From Acidobacteriota bacterium (GTDB taxonomy: Bacteria; Acidobacteriota; Blastocatellia; Pyrinomonadales; Pyrinomonadaceae): a stretch of 64,000 nt of DNA. The notes below the pieces were generated by a model that worked only from the letters and a program-made list of their open reading frames with translations, was not told where the DNA came from and ran no database searches. Of this stretch, positions 55,684 through 64,000 are shown in pieces. The translations under genes and the position numbers were made by a program. The stretch spans positions 1,341,001-1,405,000 of the forward strand of contig QQUY01000001.1 of the NCBI GenBank assembly GCA_003385635.1, given 5' to 3'. Positions within the stretch are counted from its first letter, which is position 1. Every line of letters starts with the position of its first letter.

Positions 55684-56604
55684 ATGAAAGACGGCGTTCT
55701 GAAGCTCCCTTCCTTTGCAAAGATCAATTGGTTCCTGAAGGTCTTCGGGAAGCGTGAGGATGGATACCACGACATCTGCACCGCATTTCAGTCGATATCC
55801 CTTAGAGATACGATCTCCTTCGAATCTTCAGACGATCTTGTTCTGGCATGCGACGATCAGCGCCTTCCTACCGATAAAAACAATCTCGCCATTCGTGCCG
55901 CCGAGATTTTGAGATCAAGTTTCGGTGTCAACCTTGGTGCAAGAATCACGATCGAGAAGCGAATTCCGTTTCCGGGAGGATTAGGCGGCGGATCTTCGAA
56001 CGCTGCAACGGTTCTTCTGGGTCTTTCGGTGCTCTGGAACCTGCATCCTGGGTTCGAAGAGCTTGTTTCGATCGCAGCTAAGATAGGATCGGATGTTCCT
56101 TTTTTTCTTTACGGCGGTACCGCCCTTGGATCAGGTCGTGGAACGGACATTGAACCCGTCCGCGACTTGCCTCAGAGGCTGCTTTTGATCGCTGTACCAG
56201 ATATCCACGTTCCAACTCCGGAGGCCTACAAATCGCTGGGCCGGACGCGCTTGACATCGGAATCGGCTGAAACTAATCTTATTGTTTGCCGTGAATTAGC
56301 TGAGAGGCTGATTTCGGGCAGTTTGCCCCTGGAAAACGATTTTGAGCCGGCTGTTTTCAGAACGGCTCCGGAGGTACTCGCCGCAAAGGACGAATTGATC
56401 TCCGCAGGCGCCGAAGACGCGCTTCTTTCCGGAAGCGGCGCAAGTGTTTTCGGAATCTTTGACAATGACGATCGACGGCAGGACGCGAAACAGAAGTTGT
56501 CGAGTTCTGGAAACTTACGCGTGTTCGCCGCCGAAACCATCTCACGGGAGAGATTCAGACAAACTATGAACCCGTGTGGTGATCTGCTTCCGAAGCGCTT
56601 TTAG
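55684..56604 (+). CDS. ispE: 4-diphosphocytidyl-2-C-methyl-D-erythritol kinase
   Basis: A 306-residue GHMP kinase of the non-mevalonate isoprenoid pathway. The PSFAKINWFLKVFGKREDGYHDI start with catalytic Lys, the ATP loop FPGGLGGGSSNAATVLL, and LSGSGASVFG near the C-terminus are all present. The open frame runs upstream to 55561, but the ATG at 55684 begins the family N-terminus. The tRNA-Gln and prs follow, a common order in many bacteria. Confidence 0.97.
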   Translation: MKDGVLKLPSFAKINWFLKVFGKREDGYHDICTAFQSISLRDTISFESSDDLVLACDDQRLPTDKNNLAIRAAEILRSSFGVNLGARITIEKRIPFPGGLGGGSSNAATVLLGLSVLWNLHPGFEELVSIAAKIGSDVPFFLYGGTALGSGRGTDIEPVRDLPQRLLLIAVPDIHVPTPEAYKSLGRTRLTSESAETNLIVCRELAERLISGSLPLENDFEPAVFRTAPEVLAAKDELISAGAEDALLSGSGASVFGIFDNDDRRQDAKQKLSSSGNLRVFAAETISRERFRQTMNPCGDLLPKRF

Positions 56605-56613
56605 AGAGTTTAT

Positions 56614-56685
56614 TGGGGCGTCGCCAAGTGGTAAGGCACCGGGTTTTGGTCCCGGCATTCGTAGGTTCGAATCCTTCCGCCCCAG
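56614..56685 (+). tRNA. tRNA-Gln (anticodon TTG)
   Basis: A full cloverleaf. Acceptor TGGGGCG (56614-56620) pairs with CGCCCCA (56678-56684). The anticodon stem CCGGG/CCCGG holds a TTTTGGT loop with anticodon TTG, and the T arm has the GTTCGAATC sequence. The 3' CCA is not encoded; the discriminator G is followed by CAG. It lies between ispE and prs, as in many bacteria. Confidence 0.95.
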
Positions 56686-56755
56686 CAGTTTTCAGGTCGT
56701 AAGGGCGAGTGTCCGGTCTTCTGGATCGGATCGCTCGTCATTTGTTTTTGGTTAA

Positions 56756-57712
56756 ATGAGCGTAACTGGCGACATCAAGATATTCACCGGAAATGCCCAC
56801 GTCGGTCTGGCCGAACGCATCTGCAGGCATCTTACCTGCGATCTCGGGTTGGCAAGCACCGACCGCTTCTCCGACGGTGAGTTCAATTTCCAGATCGGCG
56901 AGAACGTCCGTGGAACTGATGTGTTCATCATTCAGCCGACCTGTCCGCCGACCGACCAGAACCTGATGGAACTTCTGGTCATGCTCGATACATTCAAGCG
57001 CGCTTCCGCCGAACGGGTGACGGCTGTAATCCCGTATTTCGGTTACGCGAGATCGGATAAGAAGGATCGTCCGAGAGTCCCGATCGCGGCAAAGCTTATC
57101 GCGAACCTCATCAGGACCGCGGGCGCTGACCGCGTGCTAACCGTAGACCTGCATGCTTCCCAGATACAGGGCTTCTTTGACATCCCGGTCGATCATCTTT
57201 TTGCGGCACCGGTGATCGTTGATTATTTTCAGAAGAACCCGATCGATGATCTGGTGGTTGTAGCGCCGGACACCGGCGGTGCAGAGCGGGCAAGGGCGTA
57301 CGCAAAAAGACTGGACGCCGGACTGGTTCTCGTCGACAAACGCCGCGAAAAGGCGAATGTCGCGGAAGTGATGAACGTCGTCGGCAACGTGAAAGGTATG
57401 AATTGCCTGATCGTCGACGATATGTGCGATACGGGAGGGACGATCTGCAAGGTCGCCGCGGCGCTGCACAACAACGGCGCGAACGAGATTTACGCGTGTT
57501 TTTCGCACGCTGTGCTTTCCGGCAACGCAATCAACAACCTTGCCGCATCGCACATCAAGAAGATCATAGTTACAGACACGATCCCTCTTCGACAAGAGGG
57601 TGAGGAGATGATGGAGCAGGGAAGGATCGAGGTCCTTTCCGTTGCTGAACTGCTTGCTACGGCAATCAAATCGATCCACGACGAAACGAGCGTTTCGTTT
57701 CTTTTCATATAG
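56756..57712 (+). CDS. prs: Ribose-phosphate pyrophosphokinase
   Basis: A 318-residue enzyme that makes PRPP from ribose-5-phosphate and ATP. Diagnostic motifs: FSDGEFNFQIGENVRG near the N-terminus, the FGYARSDKKDRPR loop, TVDLHASQIQGFF, the flexible KRREKANVAEVM segment, and the PRPP-binding VDDMCDTGGT. The length is typical. The ATG at 56756 has only a weak ribosome-binding site. The product supplies purine synthesis, including purD. Confidence 0.98.
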   Translation: MSVTGDIKIFTGNAHVGLAERICRHLTCDLGLASTDRFSDGEFNFQIGENVRGTDVFIIQPTCPPTDQNLMELLVMLDTFKRASAERVTAVIPYFGYARSDKKDRPRVPIAAKLIANLIRTAGADRVLTVDLHASQIQGFFDIPVDHLFAAPVIVDYFQKNPIDDLVVVAPDTGGAERARAYAKRLDAGLVLVDKRREKANVAEVMNVVGNVKGMNCLIVDDMCDTGGTICKVAAALHNNGANEIYACFSHAVLSGNAINNLAASHIKKIIVTDTIPLRQEGEEMMEQGRIEVLSVAELLATAIKSIHDETSVSFLFI

Positions 57713-57743
57713 AAAGGAGCAGATTTAGGTAGAGGCAAAGGAA

Positions 57744-58439
57744 ATGGCTGAAAAATTTGTAGTTAAGGCTGAGAAAAGAGACGAGCGCGGAACGAATGCG
57801 GCTCGCCGGCTCAGAAGGGAAGGAAGGATTCCTGCAAACGTCTACGGCGGCGGAGAGGACAATGTCGCTGTTCACGCCGATCACAAGGAACTTGCGGCGA
57901 TCCTCCGCTCGGACACTGGTGCAAACACGCTTTTCACCCTTGATATCGATGGTGTTGGAGAGGCCCGCGTGATCTTTCAGGACCGACAGATCGATCCCGT
58001 ACACGGACGTCTTCTTCACGCCGACCTTCGCCGACTGGCGAAAGGCGAGAAGATCGAGGTCACGGTACCCGTTCATCTGATCGGGACGCCAGAAGGCGTC
58101 CGGGAAGAGGGCGGACTGCTTGAGCAGCAGCTTAGAGAGATAAGGGTTTCGTGTACTCCGAGTAAAATTCCGGAGTCGATCGACGTAAATGTCGAGAGCC
58201 TGATGATCAACGATTCGATCTCCATTGCCGAGATATCGGTAGATGACGAGATCGAGATCCTTGAATCACCTGGAGCGACCATCGCATCGGTCGTATTCGT
58301 CAAGGAGCCGGAGCTCGAACCGGAAGTCGAGGAAGAACTCGAAGAACCGGTACTTATCGGCGAGGACGGCGAACCGATCGAAGTGGACGAAGAGGCTGGC
58401 GAAGGCGAGGAAGAGTCCCAGGAAGGCGATTCCGAATAG
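57744..58439 (+). CDS. rplY: Ribosomal protein L25 (Ctc/TL5 type)
   Basis: A 231-residue protein. An N-terminal L25 domain that binds 5S rRNA (with ARRLRREGRIPANVYGGG) is followed by the beta-rich C-terminal TL5 domain and a very acidic Glu-rich tail. The two-domain Ctc form is common outside E. coli. An AAAGG site precedes the ATG. prs, rplY and pth in this order are the standard neighbourhood. Confidence 0.95.
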   Translation: MAEKFVVKAEKRDERGTNAARRLRREGRIPANVYGGGEDNVAVHADHKELAAILRSDTGANTLFTLDIDGVGEARVIFQDRQIDPVHGRLLHADLRRLAKGEKIEVTVPVHLIGTPEGVREEGGLLEQQLREIRVSCTPSKIPESIDVNVESLMINDSISIAEISVDDEIEILESPGATIASVVFVKEPELEPEVEEELEEPVLIGEDGEPIEVDEEAGEGEEESQEGDSE

Positions 58440-58474
58440 TCCTTGCTTCGTACGAATAACGGAGAGCCGGTTCG

Positions 58475-59074
58475 ATGATGTCTTCTGGCCCGAACGTGGA
58501 CGTGGAAGATTTGAATTGGCTCATCGTCGGTCTAGGAAATCCCGGTGAAAGGTACGAGAGGACCCGGCACAACGTAGGCTTTCTCGTCGCGGACGAACTC
58601 GCGCGGAGAGCTTCCGTGCAGATAAAGCGTTTGGAATGCCAGTCTTTGGTGGGCCGATTCGAATACGAAAGGGAAGTCGCGGAGCTCGTAAAACCGCAGA
58701 CCTTTATGAATCTTAGCGGGGAGGCGGTGAAATGCCTGCTTCACAAGATTGACAGAGGTCTCGAGCGAATGATCGTTGTGGTCGACGATCTGGCGTTGCC
58801 GTTCGGTTCGATCAGGCTCAGGAAGAAGGGTTCCGCGGGAGGCCACAACGGCCTCAAGTCGATAATCGGATCGACGGGAACTGATGAGTTTGGGCGACTG
58901 AGGATCGGGATCGCTCCCGAGCATCCGGTCGCTAACACGAAGAAGTTCGTACTTGACAGTTTTCCGGCAGGCGATTCGGCAGAGGTTGTCGAGATCGTGG
59001 AAAGAAGCGCCGATGCGGTACTCGCGGTGATCCGCGACGGTTTCGAATCGGCAATGTCGGAGTTCAACGGATAG
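58475..59074 (+). CDS. pth: Peptidyl-tRNA hydrolase
   Basis: A 199-residue enzyme that frees tRNA from stalled peptides. The GLGNPGERYERTRHNVGF motif with the catalytic His, KPQTFMNLSGEA, DDLALPFG and GSAGGHNGLKSI are all present. A second ATG follows directly after the first, so the start may be three bases later. Confidence 0.97.
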   Translation: MMSSGPNVDVEDLNWLIVGLGNPGERYERTRHNVGFLVADELARRASVQIKRLECQSLVGRFEYEREVAELVKPQTFMNLSGEAVKCLLHKIDRGLERMIVVVDDLALPFGSIRLRKKGSAGGHNGLKSIIGSTGTDEFGRLRIGIAPEHPVANTKKFVLDSFPAGDSAEVVEIVERSADAVLAVIRDGFESAMSEFNG

Positions 59075-59168
59075 ACCCCGGCGGCCGTTGTCGCCGGATA
59101 ATTTTCAAACACCTTCTTACTTCGGCCGGTACAGGCCGAGGTTCGAAAGCCAAAAGGAGGATACTGAT

Positions 59169-59591
59169 TTGGCAGAATCGAGAGTATACGAATTGATGTA
59201 CATCGCCGATCCGGCGACGGACTCGGACACCCTCGAACAGCTTAACAAGGACATCGGCGAATTGGTCGAAAGCGAAGGCGGTTCAGTTGTTAAGTTCGAG
59301 GATATGGGCAAGCGCGAGCTTGCATACAGGATAAAGAAGTTCACGGAAGGGCATTATTGCCTCTTCGAGATCGAGGGCTCAGGCTCCGAGATCGCAGAAC
59401 TCGAACGCCGCATGCGTGTGAACGACAAGATCGTCAGGTATCTGACGGTGCGTGTCGATGAAGAACGTAAGGCGGCTGAAAAGATCGAAGAGAAGAGGCG
59501 AAAGCGGAAAGAGAAACTCTCCGAGCTGACCGGCGGAAGGTCCGACGATGAGGATTCTAGGCGGCGCCGTGACGAGGAAGAAGAAGAATAA
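59169..59591 (+). CDS. rpsF: Ribosomal protein S6
   Basis: A 140-residue protein of the 30S subunit. The core (about residues 1-95) has [14 protein letters not shown] and [18 protein letters not shown], and a Lys/Glu-rich tail follows. The TTG at 59169 is chosen because AAAAGGAGG ends eight bases upstream and the family N-terminus begins there; the longer frame has no such support. S6 is followed by S18 and L9, as usual. Confidence 0.93.
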   Translation: MAESRVYELMYIADPATDSDTLEQLNKDIGELVESEGGSVVKFEDMGKRELAYRIKKFTEGHYCLFEIEGSGSEIAELERRMRVNDKIVRYLTVRVDEERKAAEKIEEKRRKRKEKLSELTGGRSDDEDSRRRRDEEEEE

Positions 59592-59605
59592 GGAGGACGG
59601 ATAAG

Positions 59606-59926
59606 ATGGCAGAAAAAGAAGAAGTAAAGAAGAAAGAAAGTGAAGATTCCGGGTCCTCCAAGAGCGCATCCGATTCCAGAAGCGAAAGGCCGAAGAGGCC
59701 GCCGAGAAGGCAAAATTTCAGGCGTTACAACCGCCGGCGACAACGCCAGTCGGTGCCTGCGTATGTCGATTGGAAAGATGTCGAGTTTCTGGAGAGGTTC
59801 ATACCGGAGCGCGGAAAGATAATGCCGCGACGAATTTCCGGGGTCTCGGCCAAGGACCAGAGACGAGTGGCAAGGGCGATCAAGCGGGCCAGGGTTATGG
59901 CGTTGATCCCGTATGTTTCTGACTAG
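59606..59926 (+). CDS. rpsR: Ribosomal protein S18
   Basis: A 106-residue protein. The C-terminal half holds the S18 core ([26 protein letters not shown], and [19 protein letters not shown]). The first 45 residues are a Lys/Glu/Ser-rich extension not found in E. coli. A GGAGG site lies before the ATG. S18 pairs with S6 in the ribosome. Confidence 0.95.
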   Translation: MAEKEEVKKKESEDSGSSKSASDSRSERPKRPPRRQNFRRYNRRRQRQSVPAYVDWKDVEFLERFIPERGKIMPRRISGVSAKDQRRVARAIKRARVMALIPYVSD

Positions 59927-59945
59927 GTCAAGGAGGTATAGAACA

Positions 59946-60512
59946 ATGGCAACAACAACGATCTTGTTGAAGGAAGACATTGACAACCTCGGAGGCCGGG
60001 GTGAGATCGTCAAGGTCAAATCGGGTTATGCGAGGAACTACCTGCTTCCGCAGGGTTTTGCGATCCTTGCGACAAAAGGAAATATCCGCCAGGTAGAGCA
60101 GGAACGCAAGATCCTGCTCAAGAAAGCGGCCGAAGAAAAGTCTACGGCTGAGGCTCAGCTTGAGCAGATGCAGTCCCTCAGGCTGGAGTTTGAACGACTC
60201 GCGGGCGAAAGCGGGACGCTTTTCGGTTCCGTGACGTCGATGGACATCGCCGATGCGCTTCAGGAGAAGGGCTACGAGATCGACCGCAGGAAGATCACCT
60301 TAAAGAGTCCGATCAAGGAAATAGGTGACTTCACTGTACCTGTGAAACTTCACAGGGAAGTCGTTCTCGAACTTCCGGTGACTGTTCTAGTCGAAGGCGA
60401 AGCAATGAAAGAGCACCTTGAGGAAGAGCCTGTCGATGCAGCTGCCGAGGAGGCTCCAGCTGCCGAGACCGAAGAGGCTTCCGCCGAGGCTGCTTCTACC
60501 GAGGAAGAGTAA
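59946..60512 (+). CDS. rplI: Ribosomal protein L9
   Basis: A 188-residue protein. The N-terminal domain has GEIVKVKSGYARNYLLPQGFAILA, joined by a long helix to the C-terminal domain (LFGSVTSMDIADALQEKGYEI). A tail of about 40 residues rich in Glu and Ala is additional. The ATG at 59946 follows an AGGAGG site nearby; a longer frame upstream is not used. Confidence 0.95.
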   Translation: MATTTILLKEDIDNLGGRGEIVKVKSGYARNYLLPQGFAILATKGNIRQVEQERKILLKKAAEEKSTAEAQLEQMQSLRLEFERLAGESGTLFGSVTSMDIADALQEKGYEIDRRKITLKSPIKEIGDFTVPVKLHREVVLELPVTVLVEGEAMKEHLEEEPVDAAAEEAPAAETEEASAEAASTEEE

Positions 60513-60519
60513 AACGCGG

Positions 60520-60561
60520 GAGACAGAAGACGGAAGACAGGAGACAGATGACGGAAGTCAG
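60520..60561. repeat. Six-unit heptamer repeat after rplI
   Basis: In-phase 7-base units GAGACAG, AAGACGG, AAGACAG, GAGACAG, ATGACGG and AAGTCAG start eight bases after the rplI stop. More degenerate units seem to continue to about 60588 after a one-base slip. Same period as the array at 14.1 kb, with a related GACGGAA-type unit. Confidence 0.7.
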
Positions 60562-60636
60562 GTTCTGAAAACTGGAATTTGAAGTTTTTAACTCGGGCAA
60601 AGCCTGACTCTGAAATTGCTCAGCGCAAATAGCTGC

Positions 60637-60666
60637 AAAGGCCGTGGATTCCGCGGCCTTTTTCTT
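60637..60666 (+). terminator. Intrinsic terminator after the rplI block
   Basis: AAAGGCCG (60637-60644) pairs perfectly with CGGCCTTT (60654-60661), followed by a T-rich run. It closes the ribosomal-protein transcript and isolates the symporter gene. Confidence 0.85.
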
Positions 60667-60670
60667 TTTT

Positions 60671-60872
60671 GATATAACATTAGTGATCTCTAGCAGATGC
60701 ACCGGCTTGAGCGGGGCACCTTGATTCGAATCATCTCTTGGAATTCAGCGGCTCCGATCAGCTTCACGCGGAGCACTTCGCGTTGCAAAGCAGGGCAAAC
60801 CCTGCCATAAACAAGACGTAGAAATTCCCGAGTCGGGTCAAATCCCATTAATCCGAAAGACTAGGAGAAAGA
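60671..60872. other. Hairpin-rich gap before the symporter (part of a 360-bp non-coding stretch)
   Basis: With the heptamer repeat and terminator, this forms a 360-bp gap without genes. It holds mini-hairpins ACGCG/CGCGT (60766-60783) and GCAGGG/CCCTGC with a CAAA loop (60790-60805), like those in other gaps. A promoter for the symporter must lie here but none is clear. Confidence 0.45.
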
Positions 60873-62228
60873 ATGGCTGAACGAAAGAAAATGTCGTTGA
60901 CGATGAAGGTGTTGCTGGGCCTCGTCCTGGGGCTGATAACGGGCGTGATTATCAACAACTTCTTCGAAGGCAACGCCTTTGTTGATGCCTGGCTTGTAAA
61001 CGGTATCTTCCATATGGGCGGAGCAATGTTCATCAATGCCTTGAAGATGCTTGTCGTTCCGCTTGTTACGTTCTCTCTGATCTGTGGCGTGTGCGGGATC
61101 GGAGATATCAGGGCACTGGGCCGCATCGGTACGAAGTCATTCCTCTTATATGTATTGACTACCGCCGTCGCGATCAGTACGGCGATTATCCTTGCGCAGC
61201 TGGTTGGTCCGGGAAAGAGCTTCCAGATGGAAGGATTGGAGATCAGCGAGGTCTCCGCAAGTGAAGCGCCACCGGTAACGCAGGTCTTTATCGACATAAT
61301 CCCCAGCAACCCTGTGGAGACGTTCGCGAACGGCGACATGCTGGGGATCATCTTCTACGCGATCCTCGTCGGCGTCAGCCTTCTGATCCTCGGAAGAAAG
61401 GTCAAACCGGTGATCGAAGGGGTAGAACTCCTGAACGATGTGGCGATGAAACTTGTCGACCTCGTCATGGCCGTTGCCCACATCGGAGTCTTCTGCCTTA
61501 TCGCCAAGACATTCGCCCAGCAGGGAATCGGCCTTTTGATGCCGATGGCCGGATACTTCCTTACGGTATTGGGGGCGCTGGCATTTCATTTCTTTATCAC
61601 CATCTGTCTTCTGCTCTGGATCTTCACGCGATTTAATCCCGTGACATTCATGAAGAAGATGAGGGATGCCCAGGCATTTGCTTTCTCTACTGCGAGTTCG
61701 AATGCGACGATCCCCGTGACGCTGCGGTCGGTCACCGAACGGCTTGGCGTAAAGAACTCGGTAGCATCTTTCACCGTCCCGCTTGGTGCCACGATAAACA
61801 TGGACGGGACCGCAATTATGCAGGGCGTCGCCACCGTGTTCATTGCGAACGTATATGGCATCGAGTTGGGTCTGGGTGGTTATCTGACCGTCATCGGAAT
61901 GGCCGTCCTCGCATCTATCGGTACTGCCGGGGTCCCGGGCGTCGGGTTGATCATGCTCGCGATGGTTCTCAACCAGGTAGGGCTTCCTCTGGAAGGGATA
62001 GGCATCATCATGGGCGTCGATCGCCTTCTCGATATGTGCCGTACTTCGGTAAACATCACCGGCGACGCGATGGTCTCGACGGTGGTTGCCAAGGGCGAAG
62101 GCAAGATAGATGTTGATATATACAAAGATCCTGACGCGGGAGTGTTTGACGAGGATGCGGAGATCGTGTTTGACGAAGAGGTGGAAGAAGAATTCGAGAA
62201 GTTCGTTGACGAAAAGATGAGTGATTAG
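60873..62228 (+). CDS. Dicarboxylate/amino acid:cation symporter (DAACS, GltP/DctA family)
   Basis: A 451-residue membrane transporter with eight helices and two re-entrant hairpins. The serine-rich FSTASSNATIPVT loop and the NMDGTAIMQG motif of helix 7 form the substrate and sodium site. It takes up C4-dicarboxylates, glutamate or aspartate; the exact substrate is not clear. The C-terminus is strongly acidic. It interrupts the usual rplI-dnaB adjacency. Confidence 0.95.
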   Translation: MAERKKMSLTMKVLLGLVLGLITGVIINNFFEGNAFVDAWLVNGIFHMGGAMFINALKMLVVPLVTFSLICGVCGIGDIRALGRIGTKSFLLYVLTTAVAISTAIILAQLVGPGKSFQMEGLEISEVSASEAPPVTQVFIDIIPSNPVETFANGDMLGIIFYAILVGVSLLILGRKVKPVIEGVELLNDVAMKLVDLVMAVAHIGVFCLIAKTFAQQGIGLLMPMAGYFLTVLGALAFHFFITICLLLWIFTRFNPVTFMKKMRDAQAFAFSTASSNATIPVTLRSVTERLGVKNSVASFTVPLGATINMDGTAIMQGVATVFIANVYGIELGLGGYLTVIGMAVLASIGTAGVPGVGLIMLAMVLNQVGLPLEGIGIIMGVDRLLDMCRTSVNITGDAMVSTVVAKGEGKIDVDIYKDPDAGVFDEDAEIVFDEEVEEEFEKFVDEKMSD

Positions 62229-62576
62229 ACGTTCTCTTGACTATCAGGCTCCGATTGAAAACGCAGTCTTCCGGGCACGTCGAGCTTATTGATCGAGATC
62301 ATTCCAAGTCGATTCGGCAGAGCCGGATAGGCAAAGCCGAGGACAGACTGACGTTTTGAGGCGCGCTCTGCTTTATATTGCAGGGCAAATTTTGCTCTAA
62401 ACAGGTTAAAAAGGCTACCACTTCTTCCTGTAAAAGCACATTTTTGTCCTACCTTTGGAGTCCTTCGAAACTTGTAATATCATCTATGAACTGCGGGAGC
62501 ATCAACCCCTCCTCCAGACCAAAAATCCAGCCCGAAAAGCAGAGAGCTCTCTTTCTTTCGAGGTCCGACCGTACGC
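62229..62576. other. 348-bp gap before dnaB
   Basis: No gene was found here. One hairpin AGGGCAAA/TTTGCTCT (62382-62398, with a G-T pair) is seen, together with an ACAGG/CCTGT pairing near 62402-62432. The dnaB promoter probably lies in the last 120 bases, where a TAATAT box is present, but its -35 is unclear. Confidence 0.35.
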
Positions 62577-63938
62577 ATGGCGACTGCTAAAAGCGAGGTA
62601 TCGCGCGATCATTATTTAGAGAAGCCGCTCCCTTCGAGCGATGAAAGCGAACGAGTGATACTTGGAGCGATACTGCTCGACAATGCGCTCATGTCGCAGG
62701 CGGTAGAACTTCTCAATCCCGAGGATTTCTATTCACCAAGGCACCGCAAGATCTTCAAAGCTATGATCGCTCTCTTTGAGAAGAGCGAGAAGATCGAGCC
62801 GGTCCTCATCAGCGAGGAGCTGAAGAAGGACGGTTTTATTGATTCGATCGGCGGTATCTCTGCGATTACCGGACTCACCTACGGCCTTCCGCATTTCTCG
62901 AACATTTCAGACTACGCGAAGATCGTCCGTGACAAGGCGATCGTCAGAAACCTGATCCGGATCTGCAATGAGATCACGAGCGAGGCGCTTGCGGAAGAAG
63001 ATGACGCCGAGGACATTTTGGATCACGCTGAGCAGATGATTTTCGCGCTTGCGGAGGAAAGGACGCGGCAGGGATTTGCCCACGTAAAACCGATCGCCGA
63101 GGACGTGCTCGCAAAAGTAAAGGAATTTGCCAGCCGCGAGACGCACGCATTGACGGGCCTCGCGACAGGATTCCGCGACCTCGACGAGATGACTTCAGGG
63201 CTGCAGCAGACCGATCTGATAATCGTTGCTGCGCGCCCGTCGATGGGAAAGACCTCCCTTTGTCTGACGCTGGCGCAAAATGCCGCGATAAGGGAGAAGG
63301 CGACCGTCGCGGTTTTCTCGCTTGAAATGTCAAAAGAGCAGCTCGTTATGAGAATGCTCAGCTCGGAAGCGCGTGTTGATGCAAAACGGTTCAGGACGGG
63401 TTTTCTCTCAAGAGAAGAATGGGTAAGGCTGGCTGGAGCAATCGGTACGCTTTCCGAAGCGAGCCTGTTTATCGACGACACACCGGCGATATCGGTCCTC
63501 GAGATGCGGGCGAAGGCAAGACGTCTGATGGCGGAGCAGAAAAAGCTCGATCTCATCGTCGTCGACTATCTTCAGCTTATGTCAGGTTCTTCAAGCCGTT
63601 CGGAGAGCCGCCAGCAGGAGGTCTCGCAGATATCGCGCGAACTCAAGGCGCTGGCAAAGGAGCTCAACGTTCCTGTGGTCGCCCTGTCACAGCTTTCGAG
63701 GGCGCCGGAGGCAAGGAATCCTCCTATTCCTCTTCTTTCTGATCTCAGGGAATCCGGGAGTATCGAGCAGGATGCCGACGTTGTGGCCTTTATATACCGC
63801 GAGGAGTACTACAATCAGACCGACGAGAATGCGGGGATCGCGGACATCCTTGTTTCCAAGCAGAGAAACGGGCCGACCGGAAAAGTGCGGTTGGCATTCC
63901 TCAAGGAATTCACGAGATTTGAAAACTACTTTGGCTGA
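62577..63938 (+). CDS. dnaB: Replicative DNA helicase DnaB
   Basis: A 453-residue hexameric helicase. The DnaB_N domain (about 15-120: PSSDESERVILGAILLD) binds primase. The RecA-like motor has Walker A ARPSMGKTSL, the Walker B LIVVDYLQLM, and the SQLSRAPEARNPPIPLLSDLRESGSIEQDAD stretch (DnaB motif 4). Length is standard with no intein. The gene is the last of the conserved ribosomal-protein neighbourhood. Confidence 0.98.
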   Translation: MATAKSEVSRDHYLEKPLPSSDESERVILGAILLDNALMSQAVELLNPEDFYSPRHRKIFKAMIALFEKSEKIEPVLISEELKKDGFIDSIGGISAITGLTYGLPHFSNISDYAKIVRDKAIVRNLIRICNEITSEALAEEDDAEDILDHAEQMIFALAEERTRQGFAHVKPIAEDVLAKVKEFASRETHALTGLATGFRDLDEMTSGLQQTDLIIVAARPSMGKTSLCLTLAQNAAIREKATVAVFSLEMSKEQLVMRMLSSEARVDAKRFRTGFLSREEWVRLAGAIGTLSEASLFIDDTPAISVLEMRAKARRLMAEQKKLDLIVVDYLQLMSGSSSRSESRQQEVSQISRELKALAKELNVPVVALSQLSRAPEARNPPIPLLSDLRESGSIEQDADVVAFIYREEYYNQTDENAGIADILVSKQRNGPTGKVRLAFLKEFTRFENYFG

Positions 63939-63952
63939 TCTGGAAGGTAATT

Positions 63953-64000
63953 ATGAGCGAAGAACTTAAATATCCGATCGGGGGTTTTAGAAACCCGTCT
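63953..64000 (+). CDS. Start of a DinB/YfiT-like gene, cut by the window edge
   Basis: Sixteen codons are visible after a GGAAGG site. The opening MSEELKYPIGGF resembles the KYPIG start of YfiT/BstA-type DinB-superfamily metal-dependent proteins. The rest is outside the window, so the assignment rests on very little. Confidence 0.4.
   Translation, partial: MSEELKYPIGGFRNPS

Noticed and set aside
59354-60019. 221-codon open frame antisense to rpsF/rpsR/rplI
   Set aside because: It crosses three certain ribosomal genes. Its Ser/Phe-rich stretches come from reversed Lys/Glu codons.
62320-62345. Second GEMM-like sequence (GGCAAAGCC)
   Set aside because: It lacks the tetraloop stem and closing helix of the c-di-GMP aptamer.

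Overview
The window is a stretch of ordinary bacterial chromosome, dense in genes on both strands, with about 60 protein genes, one tRNA, one recognisable riboswitch and one unassigned structured RNA. A Gram-negative (diderm) cell is implied by a TonB-dependent receptor, a BamD-like lipoprotein-assembly protein, a Wza-like polysaccharide export protein and many signal peptides. The receptor carries an N-terminal carboxypeptidase-regulatory-like domain. Together with the secreted amidohydrolase and S10 peptidase genes, the 7-bp intergenic repeats and the housekeeping gene order, this suggests an Acidobacteriota member, possibly Blastocatellia. That is inference from gene style and cannot be proved here.

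Layout. 1-8.7 kb: lon (5' cut off), engB, rho, glgA, carB. 8.9-12.9 kb: an AraC regulator divergent from a small NTF2-like protein, a uracil-DNA-glycosylase-like protein and an NhaC antiporter. 12.9-17.5 kb: a PLP trans-sulfuration-type enzyme, a 26-unit heptamer repeat, two orphan Hcp-like proteins, an EamA transporter, a CoA-binding protein and MoaB. 17.3-24.2 kb, minus strand: an S10 peptidase that runs antisense into moaB, two secreted amidohydrolases, a histidine kinase and a DUF2490-like protein. 24.3-31.7 kb: poorly characterised membrane proteins, an SDR and an MBL hydrolase, then a cluster of zinc ribbon, SLBB export protein, small membrane protein and matrixin-like protease.

31.7-40.3 kb: a promoter and a short structured RNA ending in a terminator-like hairpin, ahead of an APC/KimA-like permease; then a zinc-ribbon protein, purD, the queuosine-precursor transporter yhhQ, a deoxyhypusine-synthase-like protein and a TonB receptor. 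40.4-50.9 kb: yraN, a PQQ-type sugar dehydrogenase with a haem protein, def, a pyrroline-carboxylate dehydrogenase, alkaline phosphatase, the overlapping block fmt-trhO-rsmB, a PASTA protein and rpe. def, fmt and rsmB form the familiar protein-maturation and rRNA-modification neighbourhood. 51-55.6 kb: a BamD-like protein, a large TPR protein, and a CAP-domain secreted protein under a cyclic di-GMP-I riboswitch. 55.7-64 kb: ispE, tRNA-Gln, prs, rplY, pth, rpsF, rpsR, rplI, a dicarboxylate symporter, dnaB and the start of a DinB/YfiT-like gene. This is a classic conserved ispE-prs-rplY-pth-rpsF-rpsR-rplI-dnaB order with the symporter inserted.

The most novel material is regulatory and structural: the unassigned RNA before the permease, the heptamer arrays at three intergenic sites, clusters of tiny perfect hairpins in several long gaps, the c-di-GMP control of a CAP protein, and the orphan Hcp-like pair. 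No CRISPR array, prophage, transposase or rRNA was seen.
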